A stretch of 64,000 nucleotides of DNA from Streptacidiphilus sp. ASG 303 (lineage in GTDB: Bacteria; Actinomycetota; Actinomycetes; Streptomycetales; Streptomycetaceae), in the NCBI RefSeq assembly GCF_020991365.1, contig NZ_JAJLRA010000010.1, positions 153,665 to 217,664 of the forward strand, given 5' to 3'. The position numbers and the translations under genes were made by a program. This document shows, one piece after another, positions 43,532-52,077 of the stretch. Position 1 is the stretch's first letter; each line of letters opens with the position of its first letter. The notes beneath the pieces are model-generated. The model made no database searches. It had not been told where the DNA came from and was given only the letters and a program-made list of their open reading frames with translations.

Positions 43532-45313
43532 TCAGCCCTCGTCCCGCCAGGAGCGCCACAGCGCGGCGTACGGGCCGCCCGCGGCCACCAGCTCCGGATG
43601 GCTGCCGTACTCGGTGATCCGGCCGTCCTCCACCACCGCGATCAGGTCCGCGTCGTGGGCGGTGTGGAGGCGGTGGGCGATCGCGATGACGGTGCGCCCG
43701 TCGAGCACCCGGGAGAGCGACCGCTCCAGGTGCCGGGCGGCCCGCGGGTCGAGGAGCGAGGTGGCCTCGTCCAGGACCAGGGTGTGCGGGTCGGCGAGCA
43801 CCAGCCGGGCGAGCGCCAGCTGCTGGGCCTGCGGCGGGGTGAGGGCGGTGCCGCCGGAGCCGACCTCGGTGTCCAGCCCCTCGGGCAGGGCGTCGGCCCA
43901 GGGGCCGGCGTCGACCGCCTCCAGGGCGGCGCGCAGCGCCGCGTCGTCGGCGTCCGGCCGGGCCAGCCGCAGGTTGTCGCGCAGGGTGCCCACGAAGACG
44001 TGGTGCTCCTGGTTGACCAGCGCGACGTGCGTGCGGACCCGCTCGGGCGGCATGTCGGCGAGCGCGGCGCCGCCGAGGGTCACCCGGCCGGTCCGCGGCG
44101 CGTGGATGCCGGCCAGCAGGCGGCCGAGGGTGGACTTGCCGGCCCCGGACGGCCCCACCAGGGCCAGCCGGGCGCCGGGCTCGACCGCCAGCGAGATGCC
44201 GTGCAGGACGTCGGCGCCCTCGCGGTAGCCGAAGCGGACCTCGTCGGCCCGCACCCGCCGCCCGTCGGGCCGCACCGAACCGTCCCGCCCGGGGTCCGCG
44301 ACCTCCCGCACCCCCACCAGCCGGGCCAGCGAGGCCTGGCCGACCTGCAGCTCGTCGTACCAGCGCAGGATCAGGTCGACGGGCTCGATCAGCATCTGGG
44401 CGTAGAGGACGCCGGAGGTGAGCTGCCCTACGCCGATCCAGCCCTGGAGGGTGTAGAGCCCGCCGAGGCCGAGGGTGGCGGCGACGGCGAGCACGTACGG
44501 CAGGTCGACGGTCGGGAAGTACCGGGTGCGCAGCCACATCGTGTACCGCTCCCAGGAGATCCAGGTGCGGATCCGCTCGTCGGTGAGGGCCACCCGGTCG
44601 TCGCCGATGCGCAGCGCCTCGACGGTGCGGCCGGCGTCGACGGTCTCGGCGAGCACGGTGTTCACGGCGGCGTAGGAGGCGGACTCCGCCCGGTACGACT
44701 GCGGGGCGCGCCGGAAGTACCAGCGGGAGCCGGCCAGCAGGACCGGCAGGCCCACCAGCGCGGTCACCGCCAGCAGCGGCGAGGTGACGAGCAGGGCGCC
44801 CAGCACCAGCAGGACGGAGACGACCGCGACGGCCAGCTCCGGGACGGCGTCGCGCACCGAGCGGGCCAGCCGGTCGACGTCCGTGGTGGTGCGGGAGACC
44901 AGGTCGCCGGTGCCGGCCCGCTCCAGCACGCCGGGCGGCAGCGCGACGGAGCGGACCAGGAAGTCCTCCCGCAGGTCGGCCAGGACCTGCTCGCCGAGCA
45001 CGGCGCCGCGCAGCCGGGACATGCCGGTGAACGCGGCCTGCACGGCGAGCGCGAGCAGGTACCAGAGGGCGGCGTGGGCGATGCGGGCCTCGGTGGTGCC
45101 GCCGTCGAGCCCGTCGACCAGGGAGCCGAGCACCCAGGGTCCGACGAGGCCGGCGGCGGCGCCGACGGCGTGCAGGCCGACGACGCCCGCGAAGGAGCGG
45201 CGGTGGCGGGCGGCCAGCAGTCGGACGTAGGCGCGCACGGTGGCGGGGGAGCCGACGGGCAGCAGGGTCGCCGCCTCGCGCTCCTGCGCCGCGGGGTCGG
45301 CCGGGGGCCTCAT
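43532..45313 (-). CDS. ABC exporter half-transporter B (intact Walker A, degenerate signature)
   Basis: A 593-residue exporter subunit: six membrane helices (about residues 40-330), then an ATPase domain. Walker A GPSGAGKST and Walker B TLVLDEATSLLD are intact and followed by IAHRLHTAHDAD. The signature is degenerate: LTPPQAQQLALAR in place of LSGGQ. Its ATG lies in the TGA of the partner gene (4-base overlap), so the two proteins should be made together and form a heterodimer. Substrate unknown (drug, lipid or peptide). Confidence 0.92.
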   Translation of the reverse strand: MRPPADPAAQEREAATLLPVGSPATVRAYVRLLAARHRRSFAGVVGLHAVGAAAGLVGPWVLGSLVDGLDGGTTEARIAHAALWYLLALAVQAAFTGMSRLRGAVLGEQVLADLREDFLVRSVALPPGVLERAGTGDLVSRTTTDVDRLARSVRDAVPELAVAVVSVLLVLGALLVTSPLLAVTALVGLPVLLAGSRWYFRRAPQSYRAESASYAAVNTVLAETVDAGRTVEALRIGDDRVALTDERIRTWISWERYTMWLRTRYFPTVDLPYVLAVAATLGLGGLYTLQGWIGVGQLTSGVLYAQMLIEPVDLILRWYDELQVGQASLARLVGVREVADPGRDGSVRPDGRRVRADEVRFGYREGADVLHGISLAVEPGARLALVGPSGAGKSTLGRLLAGIHAPRTGRVTLGGAALADMPPERVRTHVALVNQEHHVFVGTLRDNLRLARPDADDAALRAALEAVDAGPWADALPEGLDTEVGSGGTALTPPQAQQLALARLVLADPHTLVLDEATSLLDPRAARHLERSLSRVLDGRTVIAIAHRLHTAHDADLIAVVEDGRITEYGSHPELVAAGGPYAALWRSWRDEG

Positions 45314-47223
45314 GCGGTCTCCTCCTGCAGGTCGGCGGTCTCCTCGCGGGTGACCACGGAGCGGTAGCGGGGGTCGGTGTGCATCAGTTCGCGGTGGGTC
45401 CCGGTGGCGGCGACCCGGCCGTCCTGCAGGAGGACGACGCGGTCGGCGCGGTCCAGCAGCAGCGGGCTGGTGGCGAGGACGACCGTGGTGCGGCCCTTGC
45501 GGACCTCCCGCAGGCCGTCGGCGATCCGGGACTCGGTGTGGGCGTCGACGGCGCTGGTGGGCTCGTCCAGGACGAGGACCGGCGGGTCGGCGACGAGGGA
45601 GCGGGCCAGGGCGAGGCGCTGGCGCTGGCCGCCGGAGAGCGACCGGCCGCGTTCGGTGATCCGGGCCCGCATGGGGTCGCCCTGCGCGTCCGGGGCGCCG
45701 TCCACGAGGGCGTCGAGGACGTCGTCGGCGCGGGCGGCGGCCAGGGCGTCGGCGGGGGCGACCCGGCCGGAGGCCGGGACGGCGAACAGGTCGGCGAGGG
45801 TGCCGGAGAGCAGGACCGGCTCCTTGTCGTGGACCAGCACCAGGGCGCGGGCCTCGGCCAGCGGGAGCGCGTCGAGGGCGACACCGCCCAGGCGGGCGGA
45901 GGGCGGGGAGGGCGCGGGGGGCGCTGCCGGGGTGCCGGCTCCCACGGCTCCCCCGGCCGCGCCGGTCCCGCCGTCGGCGTCGTCCGCGGTACCGGCCGCG
46001 GTGCCGGCCGCAGCCGCCTCCGGGGCGCCCTCCGCGGCGCGGCCGCGCGGCGCATGGCCGCCGAGCCGCTCCGCCAGTGCGCCGGCCGCGTCGGGGTCGC
46101 CGCAGACCACGGCGGTCAGGAGGCCCGCGGGGGCGGTGAGGCCGGTGGCCGGGTCGTGCAGGTCGGACCGGGCGGCCCGGTCCGCGGGCAGGCTCTCCGC
46201 GGGGGCGGCGGGGGCGGCCGTGCCGGAGGCCCGCTCCAGCCGCAGGACGCGCACGGCGCGGGCGGCCGAGACCCGGGCGGCCGTCCAGGCGTGGGCGGCC
46301 TCGCCCAGCACGCGGAGCGGACCGGCGAGGAACGCGGTGGCGCCGTACACGGCGACCAGGTCGCCGACGCCCAGGTCCCCCCGCACCACCAGGTGCGCGC
46401 CGTACCAGGTGACGCCGACCACGAACGCGCCCGGGAGCAGCACCTGCTGGGCCCGCATCAGCGCCCACACCCGGGCGGTGCGCACGGCGGCGGCGCGGAC
46501 CTTCTGGGACGCCTCGCGGTAGCGGTCGAGGAAGAGCTCCTCGCCGCCGATGCCGCGCAGCACCCGCAGTCCGGCCACGGTGTCGGCGGCCAGCTCGCCC
46601 GCCTTGCCGCCGAGGGAGCGCTGCTCGTCGAAGCGGCGCTCGAACGGGCCGATGAGCGGCCAGAAGGCCGCGGCGAGGACCAGGACGCCCAGCAGCACGG
46701 CGAGGCCGAGCACCGGCTGGCGGACCAGCACGACGACGGAGACGCCGAGCCAGACGGCGACGGCGGCCCACAGCCGGGCGGAGATCTCGACGAACCAGCC
46801 GATCTTCTCCACGTCGCCGGAGCTGACGGCGACGACCTCGCCGGTGGCGATCCGGTCGGAGAGGCCCGCGCCGAGGCGGGACGCCTGGCGGGCCACCAGC
46901 TGGCGGATCTGGCAGGCGGCGGTGATCCAGTTCCACACCGTCTGGCGGTGCAGCATGGTCGCGGCGGCGGCCTGGACGGCGCCGAGCACGAAGGCCCCGG
47001 CGCCGGCCGCCAGGACCGCGGACCGGTCGCCGTCGATCGCGGCCTGGATGCCGCGGCCGACGAAGAGCGGGATGGCGGCCTGGCCGCCCATGTGGAGGAC
47101 GCCCCAGAGGACGGCCAGGACGCGGCCGCGCCGCTGGGAGCGGCCGAGCCAGCGCAGGAAGCGGCGGGGCGAGGTGAGGTCGGGACTGCCGGGGTCGGAC
47201 ATCGGCAGCTGGACGAGCGACAT
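45310..47223 (-). CDS. ABC exporter half-transporter A (Walker A lost, intact signature)
   Basis: A 637-residue exporter subunit with six membrane helices and an ATPase domain. The signature LSGGQRQRLALARSL, Walker B PVLVLDEPTSAVD and a switch-like VVLATS are present. The region where Walker A should be reads LLTAVVCGDPDAAGALAERL, with no GxxGxGK[ST] and no P-loop Lys, followed by a 45-residue Ala/Gly-rich insertion (AEGAPEAAAAGTAAGTADDA) before the Q-loop region. The combined heterodimer can build only one normal ATP site. It is the first gene of the pair; ATG at 47223 (MSLVQLPM) may be preceded by other starts. Confidence 0.88.
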   Translation of the reverse strand: MSLVQLPMSDPGSPDLTSPRRFLRWLGRSQRRGRVLAVLWGVLHMGGQAAIPLFVGRGIQAAIDGDRSAVLAAGAGAFVLGAVQAAAATMLHRQTVWNWITAACQIRQLVARQASRLGAGLSDRIATGEVVAVSSGDVEKIGWFVEISARLWAAVAVWLGVSVVVLVRQPVLGLAVLLGVLVLAAAFWPLIGPFERRFDEQRSLGGKAGELAADTVAGLRVLRGIGGEELFLDRYREASQKVRAAAVRTARVWALMRAQQVLLPGAFVVGVTWYGAHLVVRGDLGVGDLVAVYGATAFLAGPLRVLGEAAHAWTAARVSAARAVRVLRLERASGTAAPAAPAESLPADRAARSDLHDPATGLTAPAGLLTAVVCGDPDAAGALAERLGGHAPRGRAAEGAPEAAAAGTAAGTADDADGGTGAAGGAVGAGTPAAPPAPSPPSARLGGVALDALPLAEARALVLVHDKEPVLLSGTLADLFAVPASGRVAPADALAAARADDVLDALVDGAPDAQGDPMRARITERGRSLSGGQRQRLALARSLVADPPVLVLDEPTSAVDAHTESRIADGLREVRKGRTTVVLATSPLLLDRADRVVLLQDGRVAATGTHRELMHTDPRYRSVVTREETADLQEETA

Positions 47224-47695
47224 GACGCTCCGTGGGGGTGGTGCGGGCGGGAGGGGGGGTGCCGCCGGGCCGCGGGGTGGGCGGTCCGGGGCACGCCGGG
47301 GCGCCGCCGGACGGGACTGCGCGCCGGGCGGGGCTGCGGGTACGGGGCGGAAGGGTGCCGGGAGGCGGGTACGGCGGGAGCCGCCGGCGGCTGGGGGTCA
47401 AGGGGTGGCCATGGTCACCGAGCGTGCCCGTCCCGGACCGGGACCGCAACGGGTTTTCCGGGCGGCGGGGCGGTCCGGCCGCGGCGTGCGCGGGGCGCGG
47501 CGGTGAGAGGGGCGGCAGAACGGCGCGGCGGGGCGCCGTGGGGTGCGGCGGGGCGCCGTGGGCGGACGGGCCGTCAGCGCCCCGGCCCCGGCGGGGGACT
47601 CCGGAAAGAAGAGGACCGCCCCCGGGGTCCGGGGGCGGTCACAACGGTCACGACGGGGACGGCGGCGGGCCGTCCGGCGGCCGCGCGGCCCCCCT
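47224..47695. other. Upstream region of the ABC exporter genes
   Basis: About 470 bases with no supported gene. It contains an 18-base direct repeat of GCGGCGGGGCGCCGTGGG (about 47527-47563) and the terminator at 47614-47640. The ABC promoter should lie in the left part, but I see no consensus. Confidence 0.45.
47614..47640 (-). terminator. Terminator of the small orphan gene
   Basis: Perfect 12-bp stem (47614-47625 with 47629-47640), 3-base loop. On the minus strand it is followed by CTCTTCTTTCC, a pyrimidine tail, so this one resembles a classical intrinsic terminator. It lies 56 bases past the stop of the orphan gene. Confidence 0.75.
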
Positions 47696-47968
47696 TCAGG
47701 CGGCGGTGCCGAGATCGCGCGAGGCGGCCTGGAGGGCCTGGTACGCCACCAGGTAGGCGCCCTGCAGGTGGGCGAGGGTGGCCGACTGCCGGTCGGTCCA
47801 CGCGATCATCGGCGTGCCGGACCCGGCGCCGCCGGAACGGCGCCGCTCGCCCTCCACCTCGGTGACGTAGGCGCGCACGGCGTCGTTGGCGCGCTCGACC
47901 GCGCGCTCCAGGTGCCCCAGGTCTCCGGGACCCGGCAGGACCTCGGCGTTCGACAGGACTGACGACAT
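47696..47968 (-). CDS. Small alpha-helical orphan protein
   Basis: A 90-residue soluble protein I do not recognise. It looks mainly helical (LGHLERAVERANDAVRAYVT; YLVAYQALQAASRDLG) with a Gly/Arg-rich loop in the middle, reminiscent in size of small actinobacterial WXG-like or coiled-coil proteins but without WXG. Support for reality: its own leaderless-type promoter (TAGAAT six bases before the ATG) and terminator. Function unknown. Confidence 0.6.
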   Translation of the reverse strand: MSSVLSNAEVLPGPGDLGHLERAVERANDAVRAYVTEVEGERRRSGGAGSGTPMIAWTDRQSATLAHLQGAYLVAYQALQAASRDLGTAA

Positions 47969-47974
47969 GTACTG

Positions 47975-47980
47975 ATTCTA
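47975..47980 (-). promoter_or_regulatory. Leaderless-type -10 element of the small orphan gene
   Basis: On the minus strand TAGAAT is followed by CAGTAC and then ATG. A good -10 hexamer six bases before the start, with no ribosome binding site, fits a leaderless transcript. Confidence 0.6.
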
Positions 47981-48119
47981 TGGAGCGTCACCGACAGCCG
48001 GGACGGGGCCGGACGGCCCCTCCCCCTCCCACCTGCGAATTCCTGCGCCGGACGTTGCCGACATCACACTGCGGACGCGTTTGGGAGCGGCCCCGGGTGG
48101 CGAAAGGAGGGCTCCGGGG

Positions 48120-49016
48120 TCACAGCCGGGCGGCCTTCCGGAGAAGTTCCAGGGCCCGGTCGCGGTCCGCCTCCTCCAGGGGCTCGAGGAGCAGCCGCTG
48201 GACCTCCCGCACCCCGTCGGCGGACCGGCGCAGCGCGTCCTGCCCGTCCGGGGAGAGGGAGAGCAGGTTGCGGCGGCCGTCGGCGGGGTCGCGGCGGCGC
48301 AGCACCAGGCCGCGCCGGACCAGCCGGCTGACCATCTCGGCCATGGTCGCCTTGTCCAGCGACGCCCGCTCCCCCACGGTCCGCTGGTCGATGCCGGGCT
48401 CCAGCGCCAGGACGTGCATCACGGCGTACTGGGGCGCGGTCAGCTCGGCGCCGACGTGCTCGTTCCACAGCCGGGTGTGCACCTGCTGGGCGACCCGGAT
48501 CAGGTAGCCGACGGCGCGCTGGGCGTCCAGCAGGGGCCGGGCGTCGGCGAGGGCGGCGATGGCTATGGGCTCCAGCCGGGCGACCAGGCCCAGGGTGGCG
48601 ACCAGGTGGTGGCGCTCCGTCTCGTCGAGGGGCTCGAAGAGGGTCCGCTGCACCTGCACCACCCCGGCGGTGGCCTCGCGGACGAGCTGGACGCCGTTCG
48701 GGGAGAGGGAGAGGAGCTTGCGGCGGCCGTCGGCGGGGTCGCGGCGGCGCAGCACCAGGCCGCGCCGGACCAGCCGGCCGACCATCTCGGCCATGGTCGC
48801 CTTGTCCAGCGACGCCCGCTCCCCCACGGTCCGCTGGTCGGAGCCGGGCTCCAGGGCCAGGGCGAGCAGCACCCCGAACTGGGGCGCGGTGATCTCCAGG
48901 CCGACGTGCTCGTTCCACAGCCGGGTGTGCACCTGCTGCGCGACCCGGATCAGATGCCCCGGTGAGCGCAGCAGGCCGTCCGATGTTCGGGTGATCTCGA
49001 TCTCCCCCAGCACCAT
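48120..49016 (-). CDS. Tandem MarR regulator: two complete MarR units in one chain
   Basis: A 298-residue protein with two MarR winged-helix units at residues about 21-150 and 171-298. Repeated segments are almost identical: LIRVAQQVHTRLWNEHVG; DQRTVGERASLDKATMAEMV; RLVRRGLVLRRRDPADGRR. MarR proteins normally are 140-160 residues and dimerise; here one polypeptide may fold as a single-chain dimer. The duplicated 120 bases (48271-48390 and 48721-48840) differ at one position. ATG at 49016 has GGGGA 7 bases upstream. Target genes are unknown; an AT-rich patch with TATAGT lies at 49137-49142 upstream. Confidence 0.9.
   Translation of the reverse strand: MVLGEIEITRTSDGLLRSPGHLIRVAQQVHTRLWNEHVGLEITAPQFGVLLALALEPGSDQRTVGERASLDKATMAEMVGRLVRRGLVLRRRDPADGRRKLLSLSPNGVQLVREATAGVVQVQRTLFEPLDETERHHLVATLGLVARLEPIAIAALADARPLLDAQRAVGYLIRVAQQVHTRLWNEHVGAELTAPQYAVMHVLALEPGIDQRTVGERASLDKATMAEMVSRLVRRGLVLRRRDPADGRRNLLSLSPDGQDALRRSADGVREVQRLLLEPLEEADRDRALELLRKAARL
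48271..48840 (-). repeat. Intragenic duplication with exact 450-bp period in the MarR gene
   Basis: The 120 bases 48271-48390 and 48721-48840 are identical except C/T at 48330/48780 (Ser against Gly in the HTH). A second matching block, around the NEHVG/TRLWN codons, lies at about 48450-48506 and 48900-48956. The rest of each unit has diverged more. Confidence 0.9.
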
Positions 49017-49232
49017 GAGTCCGTCCCCATGTCGCGCCCGACGCGCTCACGGCCGTCGGGGGGCGCAGTAACGGCGTGCCGGCGTCCCGCAGCGTCGAGG
49101 GGAGCTCCGCCGAGCAGCCGACGGCTGCTGGCGCACACTATACAAATGTCCGACTGGTCTGCGGAGTCCGGTGGGACGGTAAACGCCTGTTCGTTCCCGG
49201 CAGCGGTTCCCCCCGGGACGTCCACAGGAGCT

Positions 49233-49925
49233 TCACGGGGCGGACAGGCCCCGCAGCAGCAGGTCGGCGAAGGTGTCGCCGATCTCCTCGGGGCGCAGGC
49301 CGCCGTCGGGCCGGTACCAGGTGCCGAGGTGATGGACCCCGCCGAAGAACTGGTGGACGGCGAGGTCGGCGGGGACGTCCGCCCGGAGCGCGCCGTCCCG
49401 CTGCCCCTCCTCCACCAGCGCGCGGAAGCGCTCGTGGTAGCGGCGGCGCAGGGCGCGCACCGCCGCCTGGCGGTCCTCGGGGAGCATGTGGAGGGAGCCC
49501 ATGGAGACCAGGGCGTCGTCCAGGTGCTCCAGCGTGGTGACGACCACGTCGGCGGCGGCGGCGCGCAGGCGGCCGGCGGCCGGCCCCGGTCCGCCGGCGA
49601 CGGCGGCCAGCCGCTCGGACTGCAGGGACAGCAGGCGGGTGTAGACCTCCTGCAGCAGGTCGTCCTTGGACGAGTAGTAGTGGTACATCGCCCCCTTGGT
49701 GACCCCGGCGCGCTCCACGATGTCCTGCACGGAGGTCTGCGCGAAGCCCCGCTCGGCGAAGAGGGCGCTCGCCACGGCCAGCAGCCTGGCCTGCACGGGG
49801 AGCCCGGCGACGGCGGGCGCGGCGGACCGTCCGGCGGTCCGGCCCGGCGGCGGGGCGGGCAGCACGCCACGGGCGGGGCGCCCGGACGGGGCCTCCTGCA
49901 CGGGTCTGCGGCGGGCGGCGGACAC
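49233..49925 (-). CDS. TetR regulator, divergent from an acyl-metabolism operon
   Basis: A 230-residue TetR protein: QARLLAVASALFAERGFAQT, SVQDIVERAGVTKGAMYHYY and SSKDDLLQEVYTRLL form the HTH (about residues 48-95); the C-terminal half (LHMLPEDRQAAVRALRRRYH; FFGGVHHLGTWYRPDGGL) resembles KstR2/FadR-type actinobacterial members that sense acyl-CoA. GTG at 49925 has AGGAG 5 bases upstream. It is divergent from phosphotransferase/SDR genes, with a good operator in the gap. Confidence 0.87.
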   Translation of the reverse strand: MSAARRRPVQEAPSGRPARGVLPAPPPGRTAGRSAAPAVAGLPVQARLLAVASALFAERGFAQTSVQDIVERAGVTKGAMYHYYSSKDDLLQEVYTRLLSLQSERLAAVAGGPGPAAGRLRAAAADVVVTTLEHLDDALVSMGSLHMLPEDRQAAVRALRRRYHERFRALVEEGQRDGALRADVPADLAVHQFFGGVHHLGTWYRPDGGLRPEEIGDTFADLLLRGLSAP

Positions 49926-49971
49926 CTCGACTCCTCTCCCCGGGTGGATCCCGCGGTCCACCCTAGCGGAC

Positions 49972-49989
49972 ATACCTACTGGTCGGTAT
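49972..49989. promoter_or_regulatory. TetR operator between the divergent genes
   Basis: ATACCTACTGGTCGGTAT: near-perfect 18-base dyad (ATACC/GGTAT arms, AC/GT inside). TACCnnCnGGTnGGTA-like sites are typical of TetR regulators of acyl-CoA genes. It sits 47 bases upstream of the tetR start and 128 before the operon start. Confidence 0.7.
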
Positions 49990-50116
49990 GGTGACGGGGC
50001 GGCACGGGCCGCGCACGCCGCGGCGTCCGCGCCTCCCCACAGGCACGCCCTCCACCGGCACCGGCGGCACCGCCCGCACCACCGACAGCCCTCCCTTCCC
50101 CGAGAGGACGGCACGC

Positions 50117-51139
50117 ATGGCCGACCAGCCCCCGGGTCTCGACCCGGACCGGCTCCACGCCCACCTGGAGCGCGTCCGACCCGGCACGGCCGCGGGCCCG
50201 CTGACGGCGGAGCTGATCGCCGGCGGCAAGTCCAACCTGACCTACAGGGTCACCGACGGCGCCTCCCGCTGGGTGCTGCGCCGCCCGCCGCTCGGCCACG
50301 TGCTCGCCACCGCGCACGACATGGCCCGCGAGTACCGGGTGATCTCGGCGCTGGCGGGCACGGCCGTACCGGTCCCGGGGACGTACCTCCTCTGCGAGGA
50401 CCCCGAGGTGCTCGGCGCCCCCTTCTACCTGATGGAGGAGGTGCAGGGCACCGTCCACCGCACCGCCGCGGACACCGCCGGGCTCGGCCCCGAACGGGCC
50501 CGCGCCCTCTCCGCCGAGCTGGTGGACGTCCTCGCCGCGCTCCACTCCGTCGACCCGGCCGAGGTCGGGCTGGCGGACTTCGGCCGCCCCGAGGGCTTCA
50601 TGGCGCGCCAGGTGGAGCGGTGGCGCCGCCAGTTCGAGGCGTCCCGCAGCCGGGAGGTCGCGGGCATGGACGAGCTGTACAGGCGGCTGCGCGGCTCGGT
50701 GCCCGAGGCCCGGCGGGTGGCGGTGGTGCACGGCGACTACCGGCTGGACAACGTCATCGTCGGGCCGGGCGACCGGGTGGCCGCCGTCCTGGACTGGGAG
50801 ATGGCCACCCTGGGCGACCCGCTCGCCGACCTCGGGCTGATGCGCGTCTACTGGGAGATCTCCCGCGAACTGCCGGGCAACCCGGTCGCCTCCGCGGTCA
50901 GCGCCGAGGCGGGCTTCCCGCCCGTGGAGGAGCTGGTGGACCGGTACGCCGCGCGCAGCGGCGCCGACACCTCCCCGCTGCCCTGGTACACCGCGTTCGC
51001 CCGCTACAAGCTGGCGATCATCGCGGAGGGCATCCACTACCGCTTCACCCAGGGCAAGACCGTCGGCGACGGCTTCTCGCACCTGGGCGCCATGGTGCCG
51101 CCGCTGGTGGCGGCGGCCCTGGAGTCGCTGCCGGCGTGA
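50117..51139 (+). CDS. Phosphotransferase family protein (ACAD10/11-N-terminal-like)
   Basis: A 340-residue APH/choline-kinase-fold protein. Catalytic signatures: VVHGDYRLDNVIVGPGDR (Brenner loop with HGDxxxxN) and LDWEMATLGDPLADLG (Mg-binding DWE). N-terminal GGKSNLTYRVTDGASRWVLR matches the nucleotide-binding loop. This group resembles the N-terminal kinase part of ACAD10/11 and is found with acyl-CoA and SDR enzymes; it is likely to phosphorylate a hydroxy-acyl or small-molecule substrate. ATG at 50117 has AGAGGAC upstream. First gene of a three-gene operon under TetR. Confidence 0.88.
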   Translation: MADQPPGLDPDRLHAHLERVRPGTAAGPLTAELIAGGKSNLTYRVTDGASRWVLRRPPLGHVLATAHDMAREYRVISALAGTAVPVPGTYLLCEDPEVLGAPFYLMEEVQGTVHRTAADTAGLGPERARALSAELVDVLAALHSVDPAEVGLADFGRPEGFMARQVERWRRQFEASRSREVAGMDELYRRLRGSVPEARRVAVVHGDYRLDNVIVGPGDRVAAVLDWEMATLGDPLADLGLMRVYWEISRELPGNPVASAVSAEAGFPPVEELVDRYAARSGADTSPLPWYTAFARYKLAIIAEGIHYRFTQGKTVGDGFSHLGAMVPPLVAAALESLPA

Positions 51140-51263
51140 CGGCCGCGGCCCCCTCGCGGTCCCGCGCCCCCGGCGGGGCACGACGGACCGTACGACGAAC
51201 CACCCGAGCCACGACGGGCCCCCACGGGTCCGGACGCGTCCCGACGAAGGAGTCGAGTACCAG

Positions 51264-52031
51264 ATGACCGAGCAGACCCCCGCCCCCCGTGTCGCGATCG
51301 TCACCGGTGCCGCCCGCGGCATCGGCGCCGCCACCGCCGTCCGGCTCGCCGCCGACGGCCTCGCCGTCGCGGTGGTGGACCTGGACGAGTCCGCGGGCAA
51401 GGACACCGTGGAACGGATCACCGCCGCGGGCGGCCGCGCCCTGGCCGTCGGCGCCGACGTGTCGGACGCGGAGCAGGTGCAGGCCGCCGTCGACCGCGTC
51501 GCCGCCGAGCTGGGCGCCCCCACCGTGCTGGTGAACAACGCCGGCGTGCTCCGCGACAACCTGCTGTTCAAGATGTCCGAGTCGGACTGGGACACCGTGA
51601 TGTCCGTCCACCTCAAGGGCGCCTTCCTGATGACCCGCGCCGTGCAGAAGCACATGGTGGACGCCGGCTTCGGACGGGTCGTCAACCTCTCCTCCTCCTC
51701 GGCGCAGGGCAACCGCGGCCAGGCCAACTACTCGGCGGCCAAGGCCGGCCTGCAGGGCTTCACCAAGACCCTGGCGATCGAGCTGGGCAAGTTCGGGGTC
51801 ACCGCCAACGCGGTCGCCCCCGGCTTCATCGCCACCGACATGACGGCGGCGACGGCCGCCCGGGTCGGCATGGACTTCGAGGAGTTTAAGAAGGCCGCCG
51901 CCACCCAGATCCCGGTGGCGCGGGTCGGCGTCCCCGAGGACATCGCCCACACCATCTCCTTCCTGGTGAGCGAGGGCGCGGGGTTCGTCTCCGGCCAGGT
52001 GGTCTACGTCGCCGGCGGCCCGCTCGACTGA
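51264..52031 (+). CDS. fabG: SDR oxidoreductase, 3-oxoacyl-ACP reductase (FabG) type
   Basis: A 255-residue short-chain dehydrogenase. Cofactor motif VTGAARGIGAATAVRL, acidic DLDE after beta-2 (an NAD preference), VNNAGVLRDN, catalytic Ser in VVNLSSSSAQG and YSAAK (YxxxK). The segment LRDNLLFKMSESDWD is characteristic of FabG-type enzymes acting on 3-hydroxyacyl substrates. ATG at 51264 follows AAGGAGT 12 bases upstream. It lies 124 bases after the phosphotransferase gene and 46 before the next SDR. More likely catabolic than fatty-acid-synthase FabG, judging by the operon. Confidence 0.88.
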   Translation: MTEQTPAPRVAIVTGAARGIGAATAVRLAADGLAVAVVDLDESAGKDTVERITAAGGRALAVGADVSDAEQVQAAVDRVAAELGAPTVLVNNAGVLRDNLLFKMSESDWDTVMSVHLKGAFLMTRAVQKHMVDAGFGRVVNLSSSSAQGNRGQANYSAAKAGLQGFTKTLAIELGKFGVTANAVAPGFIATDMTAATAARVGMDFEEFKKAAATQIPVARVGVPEDIAHTISFLVSEGAGFVSGQVVYVAGGPLD

Positions 52032-52077
52032 CGGCCCGCACCCCCAACCAGCCCCCACGAGAGACAGGTACGGACGG

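Noticed and set aside
45310..47223. ABC half A as a broken pseudogene
   Set aside because: Reading frame, membrane domain, LSGGQ and Walker B are intact and its stop is coupled to half B; the Walker A loss fits a degenerate heterodimer site.
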